A stretch of 64,000 nt of DNA, taken from contig NZ_JAGTJJ010000005.1 of NCBI RefSeq assembly GCF_028435365.1, positions 62,001 through 126,000 of the forward strand, in the 5' to 3' direction. The stretch's first letter is position 1. Every line of letters begins with the position of its first letter. The position numbers and the translations under genes are program-made. This document shows, piece by piece, positions 51,438 to 59,941 of the stretch. The notes below the pieces were generated by a model. That model saw only the letters and a program-made list of their open reading frames with translations, had not been told where the DNA came from and did no database searches. The DNA is from Polyangium jinanense. GTDB lineage: Bacteria > Myxococcota > Polyangia > Polyangiales > Polyangiaceae.

Positions 51438-51779
51438 ATGAGCCGCGAGAGCATCGACAAGGAAAAAGCACGCCGCGCCGCCAAGCACCCCGATCGTCCC
51501 GGCGAGGAGTGCCGCGCCGAGCCTGGGCTCTATACGCCGGTCGTCAATCGAGCGAGGTGCGAGGGCAAACGCGATTGCGTGGAGGTTTGCCCGTACGACG
51601 TCTTCGAGGTGCGGCGCATGGATGATGCGGATTTCAACGCGCTCGGGTTCTTCGCGCGTTTGAAGAGCCGCGCGCACGGCAGGCAAACCGCCTATACGCC
51701 GAACGCGGATCAGTGCAAAGCCTGCGGGCTGTGCGTGGTCGCCTGCCCCGAGAAGGCCATCGAGCTCGTTCGCAAATAG
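51438..51779 (+). CDS. Ferredoxin with two [4Fe-4S] cluster motifs
   Basis: A 113-residue cytosolic ferredoxin. Cluster motif 1: RCEGKRDCVEVCPYDVFEV, a CxxxxxCxxxCP variant with an extra spacing; motif 2: CKACGLCVVACPEKAIELV, the regular CxxCxxCxxxCP. Because motif 1 lacks one Cys of the CxxCxxC set, it may hold a [3Fe-4S] cluster instead. An insertion of about 40 residues (VRRMDDADFNALGFFARLKSRAHGRQTAY) separates the motifs. The electron partner is not identified. Confidence 0.88.
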   Translation: MSRESIDKEKARRAAKHPDRPGEECRAEPGLYTPVVNRARCEGKRDCVEVCPYDVFEVRRMDDADFNALGFFARLKSRAHGRQTAYTPNADQCKACGLCVVACPEKAIELVRK

Positions 51780-51954
51780 CCCCGGCGAGCCGCTCGCGCC
51801 AAACGTGGGCCAGAGCGCCCCGTTAACAATCTCAAAGACCGCCTTCATGCGCGGCTCATGCCACGGGCGCATGCTTGTGTTCGTCGGTCGGGGAGCCTGT
51901 TCGAGCAGTCCTCCACGGCCTGGGCATTGTAGCGAATGCAGATGGAGGTCGGCG

Positions 51955-52494
51955 ATGCGGCAGAAACGACGTGCCTTTGCGTGGACCACGTTGATGGCCA
52001 TCGTGCCGGGGGTTGCTCTTGCGCAATCGGCTCCGCCCGCGGCAGGACAGCCGCACAAACCGGGAATCGAGGCTGCGCCCCACGGCGGGCGGGCCGGAAA
52101 ACCCGGCGAAGGCCATGATCCGAACGCGCGCAGGCCCGGGGAGCCCACGAAGCCCGGGGAGCCGTCGGCGAAGCCCGGGGATACGCTCCGCCCTGGGCCG
52201 CCGGATGCGGGCGCGCCGCCCGCGCCTCGACGGGAGGAAGACCAAGGGCGCGCCGCCCGGCGCAAAGCCCAGGTCGACAAGGAGCGGCCCGCGGTGGAGG
52301 AGTCGCTCAAACGCCGGCCGATGGATGAAGCGCTCCAGCAGGAGATGAAGCACCACGCCGAGCGTATCGCGCGGCTCGAGCGGATCCAGAAGCTCGCCGA
52401 GCAGTCCGGCGACACGGCCACGGCCGAGCGGGCGAAGAAGGTCCTGGAACAGGAAAACGCGCGTTATTCGAAGTTCATCCAGTCACGAAAGTAG
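51955..52494 (+). CDS. Exported protein with Pro/Gly-rich region and C-terminal helix
   Basis: A 179-residue exported protein: signal peptide MRQKRRAFAWTTLMAIVPGVALA, then a low-complexity Pro/Gly/Lys region with PGEPTKPGEP repeats to about residue 90, then a charged helix (ALQQEMKHHAERIARLERIQKLAEQSGDTATAERAKKVLEQENARYSKF) likely to form a coiled coil. Function unknown. GGAGG precedes the ATG by six bases. A small lipoprotein gene follows after 7 bases, so they are an operon. Confidence 0.7.
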   Translation: MRQKRRAFAWTTLMAIVPGVALAQSAPPAAGQPHKPGIEAAPHGGRAGKPGEGHDPNARRPGEPTKPGEPSAKPGDTLRPGPPDAGAPPAPRREEDQGRAARRKAQVDKERPAVEESLKRRPMDEALQQEMKHHAERIARLERIQKLAEQSGDTATAERAKKVLEQENARYSKFIQSRK

Positions 52495-52501
52495 GCGATT
52501 C

Positions 52502-52723
52502 ATGAAGCATCTGCTCTGGATGGGTATGTGCCTCCTCCTCGGCTGCGAAGGCGGCGCGGGAAGCCCGAGCGACGCGCCCGCGAGCGCGGCCTCCCAGGCG
52601 AGCCCCGCCGCGGACACAGACATCGCCGTCCCCGCTGATTACGAGGACAAAGCGGCCCGCGAGATCACCACCGACAATTACAAGAAGGAGCTCGACGACC
52701 TCGAACGTCAGGTCGAGAAATGA
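52502..52723 (+). CDS. Small lipoprotein
   Basis: A 73-residue lipoprotein with lipobox LLLGC, an Ala/Ser/Pro linker and a charged tail (YEDKAAREITTDNYKKELDDLERQVEK) predicted helical. It is co-transcribed with the preceding exported coiled-coil protein; together they may form a small periplasmic complex (inference). Confidence 0.7.
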   Translation: MKHLLWMGMCLLLGCEGGAGSPSDAPASAASQASPAADTDIAVPADYEDKAAREITTDNYKKELDDLERQVEK

Positions 52724-52739
52724 ACGGGGGCGGGCCGCT

Positions 52740-54866
52740 TCATATCAGCCGCGCCACGGCCTCGAGCAGCTTGCGCTGGTCGAAGCGGCCCTTGACGATG
52801 TACTCGTCGGCCCCCGCGGCGCTCCCCTGCGCCAGGTCCGTCGGCCTGTCCAGGCTGGTCACGAGGATCACGGGCAAACTCTTGAACTTGGGATGCGCGC
52901 GAATTCGCTGCGTCAGCTCGACACCATTGAGCCGCGGCATCTGGACGTCCGAGACGACGAGATCATACGTGCCCCCCTGCAGCGCTTGCCACCCGGCCTC
53001 GCCGTCGTTCGCCGTGTCCACGTCGTACCCCGCGGCAGCCAGGATGTTGCGCTCCAGCGTCCGGCTCGTGAGCGAATCGTCGACCACCAGGATGCGTCGC
53101 TTCTTCATCGCCTCCGCCGCGTGGACGGTCTCCGTGCGCTCGCCCTGTCGACCGCGCGCGACGTCGAGCAGGCGCGGCACGTCGAGGACGACGGCCAGGA
53201 CGCCGCTCCCCAGAATCATCGCCCCCGCAATGCCCGGAATACGCGGGAGGTTCCACGGGAGCCCCTTGGCGACGGACTCCACTTCCCCGACGACCTCGTC
53301 CACCACGACGCCGATACGGGTCGCGCCGTCGGAGAGGGCAATGACGAGGAGCTTCTCCGGATCGGTTTGTCGCGGCTCCTGCATGAGCGCCGAAAGCCAG
53401 CGCAGCCGCAGAGGTTCGCCCTCGGCATCCGGCACCGCCGCGACGCCGTCGACGACCTGCACCTCGGACGAGGCCACGCGGAACGCTCGCGCCACGTAGG
53501 CCGTCGGCAGCGCGTAGGCAGAGCGCGCCGTGCGCACGAGGAGCGCCTTCGTCGACACCACCGTCGCCGGCACCTCCATCCGGAACGTGCCCCCGCCCAT
53601 CGTGGGCTCGGCGATCCGGACGTGGCCCCCGAGCTCCGAGAGGCGCTGCTTGACGATATCGAGGCCCATGCCTCGGCCGCTCACGTGGCTGACCGACGCC
53701 GCGGTGGAAAAACCCGCAAAAAAGACGATTTCGGCGGTCTCCACGGCATTCATGCGCGCGAGCCGCTCCGGCGACAAGATCCCCCGTTCGACGGCGCGGC
53801 GGCCGATCTCGGTCGCATCCATGCCGCGTCCGTCGTCGGACACTTCGAGCTCGACCATCATCCCGGGCGCGCGGGCGCGCACGCGGATCGTGCCCATGCG
53901 AGGTCTGCCCTGGCGCTCGCGGACCTCGGGCGGCTCGATGCCGTGATCGACCGCGTTGCGCAGGAGGTGCAGCATCGGATCCCGCAGGCCGTCGAGGATC
54001 TGCCGATCGACCTCGATGTCCCCCACGTCCGCGACGAGGCGCGCCTCGCGGCCGAGGGCATGCGCGGTCTCCGCCACCGTCCGCCTCCACTGCGGCACCG
54101 CCCCGGCGAGCGGCAGCATGCGAGCGCGCTTGACGGCGGCCGACCAGTCGCGAACGAGATGCCCGGAGCGCTGCACATCCTGCCGGTTCGCCTCCACCAG
54201 GGCATCCAGCCTGCGGGTGACCTCGCCGAGGGTCGCTCGCAGCTCCCCCGAGGCAGCGCGCTCGATCTGCGAGAGCTCGAGGAGGCATTGCTCGAGCTCG
54301 GCGTGGCGCACGTGCCTGCGCCCCTGCGCGACCAAGAACTCCTCGGCGAATTGCATCAGATCGTCGAGGCGACTCGCTTCGACGCGCACCGTGGTGGCGC
54401 TCGCCACGCTCGACGGGGCGCCCGGCTTCGCCGCCGGCAGGGTGTCGCCCGCGGGGGCAGGATTCGCGGAGGTCGTGCGCTCGGAGGAGGCAGACGTCTC
54501 CGGCTCCAGGGAGGCCGCGAAATCACGCGCGGCCTCGAGGGGCGCATCTCCCCCGACGAAACGCGAGATGAGGCCGATCCCGTCGCGCAGGCGCATGATC
54601 ACGTCGGCGATCGGCGCGCCCTCGCGGCGATAAGCGCCGAGCGCCTCTTCGAGGCCGTGCGCGACGACCTCGACGCCCTCGCTGCCCGCGACGCGCGCCG
54701 CTCCCTTGATGTTGTGGAGGATCCGGAGCGCTCGTTCGAGCGCCCATGCGTCGCCCAGCGTCTCCGACGCCGCGAAGCGCTCGACGACCCGCGCGAGATC
54801 CTCCAGCGCCTCCGTCGCCTCGTCGCAGAACAGCGCCCAAATGTCGTCGTTGTCGCTCTGGCTCAT
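52740..54866 (-). CDS. CheA-REC hybrid chemosensory histidine kinase
   Basis: A 708-residue kinase. Domains in order: Hpt with H51 in ILHNIKGAARVAG; a linker; a CheA dimerisation domain; HATPase with LLRNAVDHGIEPPEVR (N box), VSDDGRGMD (G1) and GRGMGLDIVKQRLSELGG (G2); a CheW-like domain (LVRTARSAYALPTAYVARAF to VVDEVVGEVESVAKGLPW); and a C-terminal receiver RILVVDDSLTSRTLERNIL with phospho-acceptor D640 in SDVQMPRLNG. A CheA with a fused receiver, as in FrzE of Myxococcus, can pass phosphate to or drain it into its own receiver. Last gene of the operon. Confidence 0.93.
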   Translation of the reverse strand: MSQSDNDDIWALFCDEATEALEDLARVVERFAASETLGDAWALERALRILHNIKGAARVAGSEGVEVVAHGLEEALGAYRREGAPIADVIMRLRDGIGLISRFVGGDAPLEAARDFAASLEPETSASSERTTSANPAPAGDTLPAAKPGAPSSVASATTVRVEASRLDDLMQFAEEFLVAQGRRHVRHAELEQCLLELSQIERAASGELRATLGEVTRRLDALVEANRQDVQRSGHLVRDWSAAVKRARMLPLAGAVPQWRRTVAETAHALGREARLVADVGDIEVDRQILDGLRDPMLHLLRNAVDHGIEPPEVRERQGRPRMGTIRVRARAPGMMVELEVSDDGRGMDATEIGRRAVERGILSPERLARMNAVETAEIVFFAGFSTAASVSHVSGRGMGLDIVKQRLSELGGHVRIAEPTMGGGTFRMEVPATVVSTKALLVRTARSAYALPTAYVARAFRVASSEVQVVDGVAAVPDAEGEPLRLRWLSALMQEPRQTDPEKLLVIALSDGATRIGVVVDEVVGEVESVAKGLPWNLPRIPGIAGAMILGSGVLAVVLDVPRLLDVARGRQGERTETVHAAEAMKKRRILVVDDSLTSRTLERNILAAAGYDVDTANDGEAGWQALQGGTYDLVVSDVQMPRLNGVELTQRIRAHPKFKSLPVILVTSLDRPTDLAQGSAAGADEYIVKGRFDQRKLLEAVARLI

Positions 54867-54911
54867 CCCGCCTCGCTCCCGCGCTACGACCTACGCAACC
54901 GCCGGATGCGG

Positions 54912-56555
54912 CTAGAACCGATCGCTGGTCGCTTTGAGGTCGAGCGAGAGGCGCTCGATGTCGACGACCGCGCCCTCGAGCTGCCGGACGCCGGTGGCGT
55001 TGTCCCGCGCGGCCTTCGTGATGCCACCGAGCGCCGAGGCGATCTGCGCGACGCCGGACGCCTGTTGCGCCGACGCGCCGGCGATCTGCCGCGCACGTGA
55101 GGCGCTGTCGCTCAGCACCACGGCGAGGTTCTCCACGATGTCACGCACGGCCTCGACCGCGCGGCGCCCGTCGTCGCAACGCTTCGTGCCCTCCTCGGTC
55201 GCCATCACCGCGCTCTGCGTCGCCTTCTGAATCTGCGCGAGGATCCCCCGGATCTGCTGCGTCGCGCGCTTGCTCTGCTCGGCGAGGCTACGCACCTCCG
55301 ATGCGACCACGGAGAAGCCGCGGCCCTGCTCGCCGGCCTTCGCGGCCTCGATGCTCGCGTTCACCGCGAGGAGGTTGCTCTGCTCGGCCAGATCACTCAC
55401 GGCGTCGACGATCGTCGCGATCTGCGAGGTCTGCTCGGAGAGCTGGAGGATCTGGGACGCGATGCCGGCGACGCGCTCGTTGATCGTCTGCATCATCGAC
55501 ATCGCCTCGAAGAGTCTGTCGCGGCCGAGGTGGCCGTTCTTCGCGGCCTCGTCCGAGATCTGCGCGACCTCGCGCGCGCTCGCCGCGGCGGCCTCACTCG
55601 TCTGTTTCATCTCCTCCACGGTCGTGCTGACCTCCGTCACCGCCGAGGCCTGCTCGGACGCCGTCCCGGCGTACTCCTTGGCGGTCGCGCTGATCTGCGT
55701 CGCGTTCGAGGAGAGCCGGGCGACGCCCTCGCGCAAGCTCTTCGTCACGGTCCGCAGCCCCTCGGTCATCTCGCGCGCGGCCGTGACGAGCGTACCGACC
55801 TCGTCGTTCGCCTGCGCGCCGCCCGTGGCGGTGTCGACCAGCTTGAGCTCGTCCGCGGCGCCCGCCGTGTCGCCCCCCGCCATCCTGCGGAAGACCTCGA
55901 CGAGCCGTGAAATGGGCGCGGCGATCGTCCCCGACAACCAGAAGGCGAGCGTGACCGCCACCGCGAGCACGAACCCGATGACGAGGATCAACATGTTCCG
56001 CGCCTCGGTGTACGTGGCCTGCGCGGAACCGGCTGCGGACATCGCCTCGCGCCGGTTGTAATCGAGGAGTCCGTCGAGCGCGACGTTCGAGACATCGTAA
56101 TGCGTCTTCGCCGCGGCGAAGAAGTCCTTGCGGGCCTCCTCGTTCTCGTTTTTACGGCTCTTCGCGAGGAGACGCGCGGCCTCTGCGAGGTGCGCCCGAT
56201 GCGCATTGACGAACGCGTCGAGGAGCTTCCGCTCCTCGTCGGTGGTGATGTCGCGCCCGTACTCCTGGATCCTCTTGTCGATGGTGTCCTGCATCGCCCG
56301 GACGTCGACCTCGATGCGCCCCATCTCCCCCTCGTTGGTCGAGTCGATGTGGCTGAGGTAGAGCAGGCGAAGATCCGAGGTGTTCGCGTTCAAGAGGCCG
56401 AGCGAATCCACGCTCGGGACGGTGTTCTCCGCGAGATCCCGGCTGACGTTCCGCAGGTTGCCCGCCTCGTACACGCTCACGATGCCGAGCACGCCCGAGA
56501 GAATGGTCACCGCGAGAAACCCTGCCAGCATCCTGCCGCGTATCGTCAAGTTCAT
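54912..56555 (-). CDS. Methyl-accepting chemotaxis protein
   Basis: A 547-residue transmembrane receptor: TM1 ([24 protein letters not shown]), a four-helix-bundle periplasmic domain of about 150 residues, TM2 ([28 protein letters not shown]), a HAMP domain and the signalling helices with the hairpin tip [40 protein letters not shown]. The ligand is unknown. The ATG at 56555 is chosen; TTG at 56567 overlaps the end of the CheW gene. It signals to the CheA of the same operon through the two CheW proteins. Confidence 0.95.
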   Translation of the reverse strand: [547 protein letters not shown]

Positions 56556-56563
56556 GTCTTTCC

Positions 56564-57103
56564 TCAATCCGTGATCGCCCGCGTCCCCGCGCGCGGGCGT
56601 TCCCCCTCGTCATGCGCGACGGGAAGGCGCGCGACGTCGATGATCGCCACGAGATCCTTGGTCATGGCCTGGATGGGACGCTGCGAATCGGCCTTCATCT
56701 GCGCCGAAAGCTCGTCCTCGTAGATGTCCCGGAAGCCGAGCACGGACTCCACCGAAAGCCCGAGCGGCCCCCCCGCGCCCTCCACGACGGCCATGGCGCT
56801 CGCGCGCTCTCCACCCGCGCCGAGGATCGAGGAGAGATCGACGACGCCGACGATCTCGCCGCGCACGTGCGTGATCCCGAGCAGCCAGCGCGGAAGGCCT
56901 GGCAGCGCGGTGATGTCGGGCATCGGGACGATCTCGCGCAAGACCTCGACCGGGATCCCGAGGCGCTGCGCGCCCGCGCCGACGAGCGCGACCCGGGCGG
57001 CGATCCTGCGAGGCCCATCGTCGCTCGCCGTCGCTGCCAGGCGCTCCGCGCGCCGCTTGAGGATCTCCTCGCGCGACGCGTCGCTTTCTTGTCGTGGTTT
57101 CAT
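56564..57103 (-). CDS. CheW-type coupling protein (first of two, MCP-proximal)
   Basis: A 179-residue adaptor. After a charged N-terminal extension of about 35 residues (EEILKRRAERLAATASDDG) the CheW fold reads ARVALVGAGAQRLGIPVEVLREIVPMPDITALPGLPRWLLGITHVRGEIVGVVDLSSIL, with LGFRDIYEDEL and a C-terminal LVAIIDVARLPVAH. It couples receptor and kinase. Its start overlaps the stop of CheR by ATGA, and the MCP start is 8 bases after its own stop. Confidence 0.9.
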   Translation of the reverse strand: MKPRQESDASREEILKRRAERLAATASDDGPRRIAARVALVGAGAQRLGIPVEVLREIVPMPDITALPGLPRWLLGITHVRGEIVGVVDLSSILGAGGERASAMAVVEGAGGPLGLSVESVLGFRDIYEDELSAQMKADSQRPIQAMTKDLVAIIDVARLPVAHDEGERPRAGTRAITD

Positions 57104-58488
57104 GTGAGCCCTTCCTTGACGAACCGTACGGCGTCGAGGAGCTGCCCCGCCGTGGTCTCGCCGTCCTCGAGCAGCGCGTCGGCCGCGCATTTCGCGAGCA
57201 GTGCTTCCAGCGCGCGCCCCTGCGTGATGGCCTGCTCGACCTGGCCGGCTCTCTGCAGAGCCATGACGTACCAGTAGCGCGCGAGTCGATGCTCGGGCCG
57301 CATGAACAGCGTCCGCCGCAGGTCCTCCACGGCGGTCTCGGGCTCACCTCGCTCCAGCGAGAGTTGTGCCCGGATCATGTATCCGATCGGCTCGGTCGTG
57401 GGCTGTTCGAGCAGCGCCTTGACGACCGTGAGCACGGCGGCGGGCTGGCTCAGATCGGCGAGGCGTAAGGCCTCCGCTTCCGCATCACGATTCGGCGGCG
57501 CGGGCGGCGCGGGCGCGGGCGGCGGGGCCACACGCGGCGGCGGGGCTGCGCGAACCACCGCGCGCGCCGGCCGTCCTGCCGCAGCGTGTGGGGGTCGCGC
57601 CGTCGAAGCGAGGTGCGCGGTACGCGAGGAGCGAGGCGCGCGGCCTCGGCGGCTCGACGGCACGGGCACGTCGGGATCGAACCCCGGGGCGCGCGCTCGG
57701 TAGATGCTCGTGCTCTCGTGGCCAGCTTCGACGAAAAACGCCGTGTTCGGCCGAGGATCGGCGGGCGCCACGATGAGCAGGCCTCCGGGCCTGAGCACGC
57801 GGTGAAACTCGCGATACGCGTCGGCGATCACGCTCGGGCTGAGGTAGATGGCGACGTTGCGGAAAAACACGGCGTCCACCGAGCCCGCAGGCAACGCCGC
57901 CGCGTGGTGCACCACGTGTCCCACGTCGAAGGTCACCGCTCGCCGCACGAGGTCCGCCACCGCCGCGCCGGACTCTCCGCGCTGGAAGTAGCTGACCGAG
58001 AGCCAGGCCGGCGCCTCGCGAAACGCCCACGCGCCGTAGACGGCGGCGCGCGCCCTGCGGATCGCCTCGGGGCTGATGTCCGCCGCGAAGATGCGGACCC
58101 GCGCGAGCGCGTTCACGCCGAGCCGCGCGTGGATGGCGATGGCGATGGAATACGGCTCCTCGCCGGTCGCGCAGCCGGCCGAGAGCACGCACGGGTTCGC
58201 GAGCGGATCGGCGGTGAGCCGCGCATGAAGCGTGTCGACCAGGAACTCGAAATGGCCATGGTGCCGAAAGAAAAACGTCTCCCGGACCGTGAGGTGATCC
58301 AGAAGCTCGGGCATGAGCGAGGGCCACGCCGAAGGCTCCCGCGAGAGCGCCTCGACCGTGGTGCCGCGACGAACCGCGATGTGCTCGAGCCCGCGCGAGG
58401 CCTGCTGCGCCCAGTCGTCGCGTGGTGACAGGCCGCTCGCGCGTGCGATCGCGTCGAGCAGCGCGTCGAGCCCCCCCTCGCCGCTCAT
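57100..58488 (-). CDS. CheR methyltransferase with C-terminal TPR region
   Basis: A 462-residue SAM-dependent receptor methyltransferase. N-terminal helical subdomain (LDALLDAIARASGL to ELLDHLTVRETFFFRHHGHFEFL), the SAM-binding fold with LSAGCATGEEPYSIAIAI, FAADISPEAIRRARAAVYGAWAFRE and VFFRNVAIYLSP (the usual RN motif), then a Pro/Arg-rich linker and three TPR-like units from about residue 355 (LLEQPTTEPIGYMIRAQLSLERGEPETAVEDLRRTLFMRP). It methylates Glu residues of the MCP. No CheB to reverse this is encoded nearby. ATGA overlaps at both ends. Confidence 0.93.
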   Translation of the reverse strand: MSGEGGLDALLDAIARASGLSPRDDWAQQASRGLEHIAVRRGTTVEALSREPSAWPSLMPELLDHLTVRETFFFRHHGHFEFLVDTLHARLTADPLANPCVLSAGCATGEEPYSIAIAIHARLGVNALARVRIFAADISPEAIRRARAAVYGAWAFREAPAWLSVSYFQRGESGAAVADLVRRAVTFDVGHVVHHAAALPAGSVDAVFFRNVAIYLSPSVIADAYREFHRVLRPGGLLIVAPADPRPNTAFFVEAGHESTSIYRARAPGFDPDVPVPSSRRGRAPRSSRTAHLASTARPPHAAAGRPARAVVRAAPPPRVAPPPAPAPPAPPNRDAEAEALRLADLSQPAAVLTVVKALLEQPTTEPIGYMIRAQLSLERGEPETAVEDLRRTLFMRPEHRLARYWYVMALQRAGQVEQAITQGRALEALLAKCAADALLEDGETTAGQLLDAVRFVKEGLT

Positions 58489-59081
58489 CGCCCGGGCGTC
58501 TCCTCGTGCCCCGCGTTTTCCGCCTCGGCACGCTCTTCGAGCGGCGGGATGTCCGAGGTGGCGATCAGGCGGCTCAGGCTGAAGAGCAACACGAGCCCCT
58601 TCGGATCGCGGAGCGTCGCCCGCACGTAGGGCGCGATCGGCAAGCTCCCTCCCGGGCCGTTCGTCCGCTCTCCCAGCGCGAGTGTGCGCACGCCGAGCAC
58701 CTCCTGCACGACGAGGCCGATCCACTTCCCTTCGTGCCGGCAGATGACGATGTGATCGTCGAGGTCGAGCGCTCGCGCTCGGCGTTCGATCCGGGCCGCC
58801 ACGTCGAGCACCGGCAGCGCCCGACCTCGCAGGTTCAAGAGCCCGTGCACCCACGGAGGCGCTTCGGGCAAGGGCGCCATCGCGGCCGCGGGGACCGCCC
58901 GCTCGACCACGTCGAGCGGCAATGCGACCCGCGTCTCCTCGACGCGACAGACGACCGCCTGGATCTCGCCCGCGAGAGGCAGCGGCTCGTCGGCTTCGTG
59001 CGACGACGTGGTGCGCTCGAGTTCGTAGAGCCGTCGCTTGAGCTCGGCGATTTCCCGCCCGATGTCGTGACGCGTGCTCAC
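58485..59081 (-). CDS. CheW-type coupling protein (second)
   Basis: A 198-residue adaptor with an N-terminal coiled coil (IGREIAELKRRLYELERTTSS) and a CheW fold: IQAVVCRVEETRVALPLDVVERAVPAAAMAPLPEAPPWVHGLLNLRGRALPVLDVAARI, followed by VICRHEGKWIGLVVQEVLGVRTLAL and FSLSRLIATSDI. It differs from the other CheW of the operon in its N-terminus, so the two may select different receptors or states. It overlaps both neighbours by ATGA-type junctions. Confidence 0.9.
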   Translation of the reverse strand: MSTRHDIGREIAELKRRLYELERTTSSHEADEPLPLAGEIQAVVCRVEETRVALPLDVVERAVPAAAMAPLPEAPPWVHGLLNLRGRALPVLDVAARIERRARALDLDDHIVICRHEGKWIGLVVQEVLGVRTLALGERTNGPGGSLPIAPYVRATLRDPKGLVLLFSLSRLIATSDIPPLEERAEAENAGHEETPGR

Positions 59082-59851
59082 GATCCCCCCGATGTCCGTG
59101 CCGGCCTTTCGAGCTGCGCGGAGACGGCCGCGACGATCGCGCGCGCGTCGCCCGTCTTGCGCAGATGCCCCGCGGCGCCGAGGCGCTTCGCCGTCGCGCG
59201 GAGCAAGGTGTCTGGCTGGTTGGAAAAAAGAACGACAGGCGTCCGGTGGAAAACTCCATCCCGGGAGAGCCGTCCGAGCAACACGCCTGCGTCCTGCTCC
59301 GCGATGGACAGGTCGAGCAGGATCAACGCCGGCTGCTCCCTGGAAATCGCCTCGACGGCGGCCGCCGGCGTGTTCGCCGTGAGCGCGCGGAAACCCGCTT
59401 CCTCGAGCGCGCGCTGCGCGACGCGCAGCACCGTGCGGCTATCGTCCACGATGAGGACCGTCCGCGACCGCGCCATGGGGACGGCTTCGTGCCCCCGCAT
59501 TTCGGCTCGCGCCGGGGCGTGGCTTCTTCCCTTTGCGGCGCCCCGCTTGAGCTCCGCGAGCGCCTTCACCGCCTCGTCGACGAGCCGCAGCGCATCGTCG
59601 GGGCTTCGGCCCGCCTCCCGTCGCAGCGTACCGACGGCCTCCTCCAGCCGGCACGCGAGGTCCCGGAGCGCCGGCAGATCGACCATCAAGAGAATGCCCC
59701 GCAGCGTGTGGGCGTCGCGGGAGAGCCCACGCAATGCGGATGGATTTGAGGGGCAGGCCCGCAGGGAATCACGCGACTGCACCATCGAGTCGATGAGCAG
59801 CTCGGATTCCTCAAGGAAATCGCTCATGAGGAGCTCTTGCTCGGGGGCCAT
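59078..59851 (-). CDS. Hpt-receiver protein
   Basis: A 257-residue phosphotransfer protein. The N-terminal Hpt domain has H48 in DAHTLRGILLMVDLPALRDLACRLEEAV (HTLRG instead of the common HTLKG). A linker (GAAKGRSHAPARAEM) leads to a receiver domain: TVLIVDDSRTVLRVAQRALEEAGF, ALILLDLSIAEQDAGVLL with the phospho-Asp, VVLFSN and the switch Lys in HLRKTGD. It can receive phosphate on both domains and may connect the CheA kinase with the REC-STAS-like protein upstream or with outputs elsewhere. Confidence 0.85.
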   Translation of the reverse strand: MAPEQELLMSDFLEESELLIDSMVQSRDSLRACPSNPSALRGLSRDAHTLRGILLMVDLPALRDLACRLEEAVGTLRREAGRSPDDALRLVDEAVKALAELKRGAAKGRSHAPARAEMRGHEAVPMARSRTVLIVDDSRTVLRVAQRALEEAGFRALTANTPAAAVEAISREQPALILLDLSIAEQDAGVLLGRLSRDGVFHRTPVVLFSNQPDTLLRATAKRLGAAGHLRKTGDARAIVAAVSAQLERPARTSGGS

Positions 59852-59941
59852 TTCGTATGCTCTGTCTTTCTACGCGGGTGACGTGTCGACCCGCCGCCGG
59901 ACGCGCCCCGGGCGAAGCGGCCGAGCGGCGGCGCGAAGCTT